64,000 nucleotides of DNA from Albizia julibrissin (taxonomy: Eukaryota; Streptophyta; Magnoliopsida; Fabales; Fabaceae). The notes beneath the pieces were generated by a model, which saw only the letters and a program-made list of their open reading frames with translations, ran no database searches and was not told where the DNA came from. Each line of letters opens with the position of its first letter. The stretch's first letter is position 1. The stretch lies in assembly GCA_037074505.1 (NCBI GenBank), contig CM073482.1, positions 9,992,001 through 10,056,000 of the forward strand, in the 5' to 3' direction. Positions 56,390-64,000 of the stretch are shown here, in pieces. The position numbers and the translations under genes were made by a program.

Positions 56390-57769
56390 CACTACAACAA
56401 AATATAGATTATATTACCCTAAAGGGTGTCTATTTTTCAAAACAGGAAGTAAAAAAAAACATAGTGGCATTTTTATAATTTTTGGAGGGAAGTGTGTAAC
56501 TTCAAGGCGTCCTTAAATTGAATTGGGACGTCTAAAGTTCATTTTAGACGTCCTAAAATTAAATTGTGACGCCTAAAAGGATCATTTAAGCGTAAAAAAG
56601 ACATAAAAAATAGTACTTTTGGTGCCTGAAAGTCACCCTTTAGACGTTTCTAAATTAAATTAGGATGCCTAAAGTTCATTTGAAGCGTCCCAAAATTAAA
56701 TTGGGACACCTAAAGCACTCATTTTCAAATTTTAACGCCTAAATATACCCTTTTGACGTCCCAAATAAGGTTTAGGATGCCTAAAGGTGGCATGTCAGTC
56801 AAAGACTGATATTACACTCCCTCTCACGTCTTCTCTCTTTCTCTGCCTCTTCTCTCTCTATCTTCTCTCCATACTTTTCTTTTCTCTTTCTCTGCCTCTT
56901 CTCTCTATACTCATCTTCTCTCTTTCTCCCCACACTCACTCATCACCATCATAATCATATGGTTGATCACAAATAGGACCTTTTTCTAGGATCTTCGCCC
57001 TCGTCATCATCTTATAAAAAAACAAACAACAACAACAACAACAAGAATCAGCAGCTAGCATTCTTGCAAGGTGATCAAAACTCAACAATAACAATGGAGG
57101 ACAACCAGAGTAGCAACCACTAGGCTCTACCAATACTACCACTACATACGTTTCTGAGAGCGGCTCTATTATTGCCGGCAGCTCCACTTCACCAAGGCGG
57201 CGGTGACCACCACCATGATTCTCACTGTGCTCTCTCTCTTCTGTCATCCTCATAGACGCACACAAGCTTGAAGCTCACACTCCTACCATCATCATCTACT
57301 CTCTTTCTATTTACACTCACACTCACATACTCCATTGTTAAAGCTTATCATCGTCTTCACTCACACTCCCATCATCGTCTTCTCACTTCACAGTGATTTA
57401 AAGGTGGCCTTCCTCTCTCCCTCTCTATTGTTGAAGCTCATCATCCTCTTCTGTCCATTGAAGCTTGTCGCCCCTCAGATTTGATCATGTTTATGTGGTT
57501 TATGAAAAATTGCTGGGTAGTGAAAAATATAAATAAATATTTTTTTGAAACAAAAAACCTTTCAACATCCATAATAAATAAGGAACGCCATAACATACTT
57601 TAGGCGTCCCTTTTCCTACAAAGGACGCCTAAAGTTACAACTTTAGGCGTCCTTTTTTTAACGGACGTTAAATATCATATTTTACTGCGTCACTCACATA
57701 GGCGTCTCCCTATAAAAGAACATAGAAAGGGCCAAAAAACGGACTTTAAAAATGTTTTCTGTAGTAGTG
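56390..57769 (+). mobile_element. Non-autonomous CACTA element D of the A/B family
   Basis: Ends CACTACAACAAAATATAG and GTTTTCTGTAGTAGTG. The flanking triplets ATA and AGA differ by one base, so the duplication is imperfect or mutated. The left subterminal region (56500-56790) and the right (57595-57665) carry TTTAGGCGTCC-type hairpins as in A and B. The interior is mainly a CT-rich leader (56816-57470) in plus orientation and an AAC repeat; all coding parts are gone. Length 1.38 kb. Confidence 0.82.
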
Positions 57770-58112
57770 AGAAGTGGTGGTGGAAGGAGGATTAGCCGAA
57801 GAAGATCCGGAGGAGATGGAGAAAGTGAAGTTTTAGAGTGGGAGTCCGAATGTTGTGATTTGATTATGAAATTGGGAATGAATTAAAATGGTTTAGGGAC
57901 ATGTTTGGGAAATGGAAATGAAGTGGGTAATTCAAGGGTTAGTTTTAGATCTCACAATCAGCTTCCAAAATGTGCCCAACTCCTCTCCTATGCCTATTAT
58001 CAGGAAATAAGGAAACTAAATTTGTGTGTTCTACTCTAATTTCATTTTTGCCCTCCCTTAATCTCTAATGTACCATGTCATCACCTACATAAATGAGATA
58101 CATAAAAGTAAT
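57770..58112. other. Short spacer, no gene recognised
   Basis: Purine-rich start (GGAGGATTAGCCGAAGAAGATC), then AT-rich. No open frame of note. Confidence 0.4.
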
Positions 58113-58129
58113 AATGGGAATAATAAATA

Positions 58130-58999
58130 CAACAACAACAAAGCCTTTATTTCACTAAGTGGGGTCGGCTACATAGATCGCACGACGACATTGTGCTCTA
58201 TCAAAAACCATAGATTTCAATATATTATTAATTAAAAGGTCTTTCTCTATGACCTCATTGAGCGTTCATTTTGGCCTTTCTCGACCTCGTCTAATAGGAC
58301 TTCATACTGCTTGATCAACCCTTCTCACCGGAGCACTCAATGGCCTTCGTTGAACATGTCCAAACCACCTCAAACGATTTTCTACCATTTTTTCTTCAAT
58401 AGGGGCCACTCCAACTTGTTCGCGTATATGAGTATTACGAATCTTATCTTTTTTTTTTTTGACCACACATCCATCTCAACATCCTCATTTCAGCTACTTC
58501 TTTTTTATGTTCATGTTATCCCTTTAAAGCCCAACATTCACTACCATATAGCATTGCTGGTCTTATAGCAGTGCGATATAACTTTCCTTTTACCTTATTA
58601 GGTACTTTACGATCATAAATAACTCCAGTAGCTTTTCTCCATTTATACCATCTGGCTTGAATTCTATGATTGACATCTCCATCAATTTCACTATCTTGTT
58701 GTATAATTGATCCCAAATATCTAAATTTTGTTACTTGTGGGATGACTTGCCCTCCGAATTTAACTTCCACTTCCCTTTGGTCTTATCTCTTATCAAACTT
58801 ACAATGCATATATTCAGTTTTACTCATACTAAGATAAAAAGCCCCTTAATTACAAGGCCCGTCTCCATATATAAAGTTTATAGTTAATTTCTTCCCTGGA
58901 TTTAGCCAACAGAATTATATCATCTGCAAAAAAGCATGTATTTAGGGATCTCTTCTTTTATAGGCTCAATTAGAACATCTATCACTAATTTAATTTATA
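58130..58999 (-). mobile_element. RTE-type LINE, 5'-truncated, with target duplication
   Basis: Minus-strand reverse transcriptase C-terminal part. FFADDIILLAKS, holding the catalytic Asp pair, lies near 58905-58940; FRYLGSIIQQDSEIDGDV follows at about 58690-58735, then RWYKWRKATG, RTAIRPAMLYGSECWALK and, to the left, ADPT at about 58160. The 3' end is a (GTT)n tail on the minus strand (CAACAACAACA on the plus strand at 58130), typical of plant RTE elements. A 17-bp duplication, AATGGGAATAATAAATA (58113-58129) and AATGGGAATAACAAATA (59000-59016), flanks it with one mismatch. The 5' part, including the endonuclease and the start of the RT, is missing, and internal frame breaks are present, so it is inactive. 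Confidence 0.9.
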
Positions 59000-59016
59000 A
59001 ATGGGAATAACAAATA

Positions 59017-59656
59017 TTACTTAAAATATATCAATTTAACCAATTTAATTTCCATATCACCTTTGCACTTAAATTTCTCATTAATACTTAATTATGCCCA
59101 AAATACTCAATTAAACTCACAAAATTCTATGGTTAATCCCTGAAAGATAAACAAATATTTAGCTCTTATCACATACCAAACAAACACTTAATATTTTGCA
59201 TAAAAAATATTAGTTAATAATCAATTAGGAAAAAATAGAATTAATTAGAATGCTACATTATTAATACATTAATTATTTCACATACAAGTAAAATGATCAA
59301 ATAGTATTTTAACATGACTAACAATTTTTTTTACTAGCTTTTTAGTTGTTGTGAATTTAAAAAATATAAATATAGTGTCTGTTTAAGTTAACGGTAAAAA
59401 TTATTTTTTTAATATAATTTATAAAATAAATATAAAAAAAAATTTCATCTTGACTTGTAAAAATATATTTTTCAAACGCGAATGCTGAAAGCTTACATGA
59501 ATAAAAGATCGTTGAAAAAGTAACATTGGGAGGGACCCCGTACGTTGATCTCCTAGGTTGAAACCAATTGATGCTTCGTGGTTAAAAGAAGTTGAAACAG
59601 TAAAAGACAGGTGGGAGAAAGAAACAAAAGAAGAATACGAATACCAATTGTTAATC

Positions 59657-59715
<59 letters not shown>

Positions 59716-60261
59716 TTTTTTTTACGTGGTGTACATATATAATTATGAAGTGATATGAATGGGGCGAAAGTAATTTTTGAATAAATTAATGGTCACTGCA
59801 TGAATTGAAGCATTGAAAAAGTTGGTGATGACAATGACAATATGCCGTTGCACTTGAATTTTAATCTTTAATAATTCACATTAAAATATGATATTTTTAA
59901 AACTATTTATTTAATCTCTCTACCTAAGAAATTATTGTCAAGAACGTTAGTCCTTTTCTAACAAAATAAAATAAAATATTTTATACTAACTCATGTAATT
60001 AATATATAGTTTGAAATCTTATAAAATTGTACATTCACATAAATTATGTCTTAAAATTCAACACTTTTCAGCTTTATTCTTGTTTAATATATGTTAAACC
60101 TTATGAGAATAAAGTCAACACAATAATAAGTAAAGGAAAAAAATTGTACATTCATATGAAAAATTTTAATGAGGTGTCTTATGGATATGACCAAAAGTTT
60201 TTTTTCTCTCTACCCTATATAAGATTAGGAATATATCTCACACATATATATACACAATCCA
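59017..60261. other. Intergenic stretch with an AT microsatellite
   Basis: No gene recognised. AT-rich throughout; the only structured part is the AT run at 59657-59711. Confidence 0.5.
59657..59711. repeat. (AT)n microsatellite
   Basis: About 27 AT units, interrupted once by TACATA near the left end. Confidence 0.9.
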
Positions 60262-60567
60262 TCCGGTCCATAATATATGGCATTTCTAGAAAAAAGGCAT
60301 GATTCAGAATATAAGTCACCTCACCTCCAGTTTAATTAATACTCTTTTTTCTATTTTACTCTTGTAATTAGTACTCACTTTCCAATTTTGCCTACTCATT
60401 ATATCCCCTATCCCTAAAATAACATTTTTAATATAATTAAACTCATTTCTAAAAAAAAGTGAAAAAAATTCACATTTTAAAATATATTAAATGATTTAAC
60501 TGTAATTTTTTATTTTTTATGATATAATTTAATTAAGTACCATATACTGTGGGTTGGAGAGTATGGC
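60262..60567. mobile_element. MITE-like repeat, diverged
   Basis: CATCCGGTCCATAATATATG at the left and CATATACTGTGGGTTGGAGAG at the right are rough inverses. Internal TATAAGTCACCT and GTAATTAGTACTCACTTTCC resemble fragments at 4765 and 18240. No coding sequence. Confidence 0.5.
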
Positions 60568-61740
60568 ACTATCACAAAACATGAGACCAGCCTCACCCGT
60601 GCTGTCTCAATATTAGTCTATTGGCCGTTGCTTAACTAACCTGCTTGAGGTCAGCGATTAGAGATCCTTCTGCGTAATTTAATTAATGGGATAATTATAT
60701 TTACATCCTATTTAAGAAAAAAATAAAAAAATTAGTCTTATAAAATTGTCAATCACACCCCCTAAATTCATTAATTCACATCTCTGAATTGATCAATAAA
60801 ATCATTTTTTTTTATTTTTTTTATCTAAATATAATTCTCCCTTAACTAATCATATTCATTGAGTTTGTTTAGAATAGCGATTAAAAATTTTATAAGTGCT
60901 TATGAATTGTAATTCACGGAATACGAAGTAACTTTTACGATCTACGAGGTAGCTTTTACAGTCTACGAGGTGCTTTCACGATCTACGAGATAATTATGTG
61001 AAGAAGATTTATCTCGATTTACATAAATCAAGCTTATATAATAAGTCCGATTCAAATAAGTGATAACAAACAATCACAGTGAATGGGTCTCCAGGAATAA
61101 TTTGCATATCTGCCTGCAAATAATTGTACGGAAGCCTCAAGAAATACACGGTTCATGTTGTTCCACGTCACACACAGGCGTCTACCTCCCTACTCAACTC
61201 CTAGGCCCCACTCCGTCCCAATGTCTCGGCAAATCGGCAATTGAACTTGAAGTTCCCATGTGGAGGGAGCTCTGCTCATTCACCCTCTGACTTCTCTACT
61301 TTTATTCGCAACCAATATTTATTTTCCCTTCCCTTATTTAATCCATGCTTAAATTTTCCTCATGCATATGACCATATATATATATATATTATATTATGAG
61401 CCTTATCAAATGTTATTTTATTTTTACTAGTTTTTTTACACTAGCACAAAATAATGATTTAATGTCACTATATATTTCTCATGTGTGTTATTAATTATTT
61501 GTGAAGCTGAAGAGATAAAATAAAATTTCTCCTCGTTTGTACAGACCCACTCCTATTCTGAATGCAAAAGATTTTAACAAGTGAAGGAGATTGGTGGGTG
61601 AAGAGCAATATTTAATATTGTGTAGCTTTCAAAGAGGAAAAGTTTAATAAGTCTATTACAACTACAACAACTACTCAGCTGCCATTCATATTGTGGTTGA
61701 AAGTATATGATTTTTTGTTTTCATATATTGTTCAAAGTTA
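60568..61740. other. Intergenic stretch, no gene recognised
   Basis: Contains a short direct repeat of TTTTACGATCTACGAGGTA-type units (60930-60990, about three copies). The region 61100-61300 is less AT-rich but has no convincing open frame. Confidence 0.45.
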
Positions 61741-61982
61741 CTACTTCTGACTTTAAATATAAGATCTAATAATTTTTTTAGAGATTAAGAAAATTGAATA
61801 AGTTACTTAATCATATCATCATATGTTGTATATGATTAAATTATATATCAAATTTACAAGTCGGAAAAATTAGTTTGAAGAAAAACAATGAATATAAATA
61901 CTTTAAAATAATTTAATTATTAGCTTCTTTAATCTTTCAAAAAAAATCAATTGGATTTTATATTTACAATTGGAGGTAGTAC
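61741..61982. mobile_element. MITE of the TTAAATATAAG family
   Basis: CTACTTCTGACTTTAAATAT at the left, TTTATATTTACAATTGGAGGTAG at the right in inverse; the core matches 27261-27490. Confidence 0.6.
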
Positions 61983-62674
61983 TTCTTTTTTTGATACTAT
62001 GATCATCTAGTATCTAGGGGGTATTCTGAGTTCATTGCCTGCCCACCCAACTAATCTATACCCAACTGAGTAGCCCTTACAGGAGAAAATCGATACCGAT
62101 AGGACGACATCTTTGAGGCCGCTTTACTCTCCAGGGATCAAATACTTCTTTAATCCCCTTGTCTTTTAAATTTTATCACAAACTAAGGTAAAACAATCGA
62201 ATGGTCAACACAACAAGCTATCATATGATATAAGTAATCTGTATAGCTCAACAGGCACCGAAGGTCTTGGCTTAACTAAGGTTGTGAGCTGGACCCATCA
62301 TGTAAAGAAAAAAAAAGTAATTTTATAAATATAGATATGGAAGGAGACATTTTTAAAGAATGAAAACTATACTTTCAAAATGAGCAAGTATAATTTTCTT
62401 TCAATTCTTATTTAAGATTTATTTTTATCATTATAGATATGTTTGAAGAAATTAAGTGGAAACGGTCTCTTTTGTATTATATTATATAACAAACATTAAT
62501 AGACTAAAAAAGTATTACTATATATAACAATCATCCTAATAATCACTATGATAACCTGCCAAACACACAACAGCTTGACTAGCTGGATACGGTTCGGATT
62601 TAATTTCCTATTTTGTATTACGGAGAGTTTGACAAATATAAAATATTTTTTCCACAGTCTGTGAATATTTGAAT
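61983..62674. other. Intergenic stretch, no gene recognised
   Basis: 62030-62290 is less AT-rich and holds AACTGAGTAGCCCTTACAGG and GGTTGTGAGCTGGACCCATC. This resembles a decayed dispersed repeat, but its family could not be named. Confidence 0.35.
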
Positions 62675-62894
62675 GGAAAAATTATAGTTAGGTCCTAAAT
62701 AAGAGATAAAATAAAAAAAATGGTCTTTTAAAAATTTTAAAATGAAAAATGGTCTCATTGACAATTCTAAGAGTAGGTTATTGATAAGTTCAGGGGCTCT
62801 ATAAACAAGTTCTTAAGACTAATTTTTTATTTTGAAATTTCAAGGGACTATTTCTTCATTTTGACTCTTACTCGGGACTTGACTGTAATTTTCC
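62675..62894. mobile_element. Foldback MITE (same family as 25642-25855)
   Basis: GGAAAAATTATAGTTAGGTCC at the left pairs with the inverse of GGGACTTGACTGTAATTTTCC at the right; inner arms AATGGTCTTTTAAAAATTTT and AAATTTCAAGGGACTATTTC. Confidence 0.65.
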
Positions 62895-63745
62895 CTATTT
62901 GAAATTATTATAATGTAATTAGAAAGTGATTAAGATGATTATTCATAAATAATATTTTTTTTAAAAAATATCCTTATCATCAAATTATTTGAATTTAATG
63001 TGTATAAATAAAAATATATACCTTAATAAATATTCCTCTCACATATTTATCTCATATATCATAAATTATGAATGAAAAATTATTATAGAAAGTTTCAATC
63101 AAAGTTTCAAATAAGTTAATAGTTTCTCTCAAACTTATAAACAGTATACTACCAATAATATTGGCAAAAAGGTTAAATATTTGTTTCATGGTCAAATCTC
63201 TAAATAAAAAGTGACCACCACGTAATGTCAGGAAAAAGGTTAACGAGGTATAGGAACAGATCTTTTCATATCTAAAGAAAAACCACGTTTTTAAACCCAA
63301 ACGGGGACCTAGCAGATGCCCAGTGATATAGACACTTCAAGCGGTCCCTCCTTTGTGTGTGTGTTTTTTTGTTTTTAAATGAATTATATAAGACCTTGTT
63401 GAGTATTTTGATTTGTAGTGTGTTTGGAAAAAAAAAAAAAACACTTTTCTCACCTAAACTATAGTTTCATTAAAAATTTGTTAAACACTCATATTTTTTA
63501 GATAATTTATTTTTATTACAAAACCATGATTTAACTCCTCAAAACCATAGTTTGCAACAATCCAACATTTTTTAGCTTTTTACTTTCTCTCTTGCTTTTT
63601 ATTCTCATTTGTTTGTGGGACCCACCTCCCCCTCTCTCATTTACCTTTCTTATGTGTGGGACCCACATCCCCACTTTCTTCTCTTCCACATGCTTCCATC
63701 TTTTTTTTTCTGAATCTTTGTTGCTATTTTCTAAGGCTTTTTTAA
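62895..63745. other. Intergenic stretch, no gene recognised
   Basis: AT-rich. GTGGGACCCAC-type sequence occurs twice (63616-63627 and 63656-63667) as a short direct repeat in a CT-rich setting. Confidence 0.4.
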
Positions 63746-63905
63746 AGGGAGAATTCCAAAAAAATATCATTTAAACTTCAAAATCTCAAATAGGTGATTT
63801 AACAACAAAATGATTTGTTAATTGCATTATCATTCTTGTTAATCCCATTAACGAATTTGTTAATGGGATTTTGAAGTTTAAATGATATTTTTTTGGCATT
63901 CTCCC
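63746..63905. mobile_element. Foldback MITE (same family as 30014-30164)
   Basis: AAGGGAGAATTCCAAAAAAA at the left and the inverse of TTTTTTTGGCATTCTCCC at the right; inner arms ATCATTTAAACTTCAAAATC and GATTTTGAAGTTTAAATGAT are exact inverses. Confidence 0.75.
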
Positions 63906-63956
63906 ATTTTTAAATCTCTATTCCTATTAAAAAAAATAACTATATCAAAATTTATT

Positions 63957-64000
63957 ATTCCCTTTAGTATTAAATATAAGATAAATTTAATTTTTTTTCA
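63957..64000. mobile_element. Start of a TTAAATATAAG-family MITE cut by the window edge
   Basis: ATTCCCTTTAGTATTAAATA then TAAGATAAATTTAATTTTTT, as at the left ends of the copies at 27261 and 61741. The rest lies outside the window. Confidence 0.4.

Noticed and set aside
61060..61310. Less AT-rich segment as an exon
   Set aside because: The 76-codon open frame has no domain, no flanking exons and no start context that sets it apart.

Overview
This is a low-GC nuclear segment from a flowering plant, very probably a eudicot. The evidence is a spliced R2R3-MYB gene with plant intron phases, several CACTA (En/Spm) DNA transposons, a Ty3/gypsy chromovirus fragment, an RTE-type LINE, Stowaway-like MITEs and many (AT)n microsatellites. 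The species cannot be fixed from the sequence. Only one host gene is clearly supported. Most of the remaining recognisable sequence is transposon-derived.

Layout. 1-5.2 kb: MITEs, including a Stowaway-like element carrying a hAT-like and a Mutator-like MITE inside it. 5.16-14.47 kb: an LTR-like sequence split by CACTA element A (6020-14297, TSD ATT). A carries a TNP2-type transposase gene and a second gene joining a Transposase_24-like region to a Ulp1-type cysteine protease; both are on the minus strand and both are broken by point lesions. 14.5-15.9 kb: the end of a gypsy pol gene with a decayed integrase and a chromodomain-like tail, then a polypurine tract. 18.2-21.6 kb: a dense MITE cluster. 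21.9-23.2 kb: an intact three-exon MYB gene on the minus strand, with the motifs of the TT2-like subgroup 5 (proanthocyanidin regulators). 23.4-31 kb: MITEs, microsatellites and unassigned sequence. 31.3-33.9 kb: probable CACTA element F with a CTCGAG-containing minisatellite. 37.6-40.5 kb: two small CACTA-like elements, G and E. 40.75-45.96 kb: CACTA element B, a relative of A that lost most of its transposase but kept the protease gene. 47.25-56.0 kb: a second CACTA lineage, element C, on the plus strand and heavily decayed. 56.4-57.8 kb: small CACTA derivative D. 58.1-59.0 kb: a 5'-truncated RTE LINE with its target duplication. 59-64 kb: MITEs and unassigned AT-rich sequence.

How the parts relate. 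A, B and D share TTTAGGCGTCC-type hairpins near their ends, a CT-rich transcript leader at the promoter end and related termini, so they look like one family: a nearly complete member and two deletion derivatives. C is a separate lineage that also carries a Ulp1-type gene. No complete autonomous copy is visible; the transposase of A has one in-frame TGA and one frameshift. The MYB gene is the only locus expected to act for the host, as a DNA-binding partner in a MYB-bHLH-WD40 complex. I found no previously undescribed system. The most useful leads are the CACTA family with hairpin subterminal repeats, the retained protease active-site residues in two decayed copies, and the CTCGAG repeat array.
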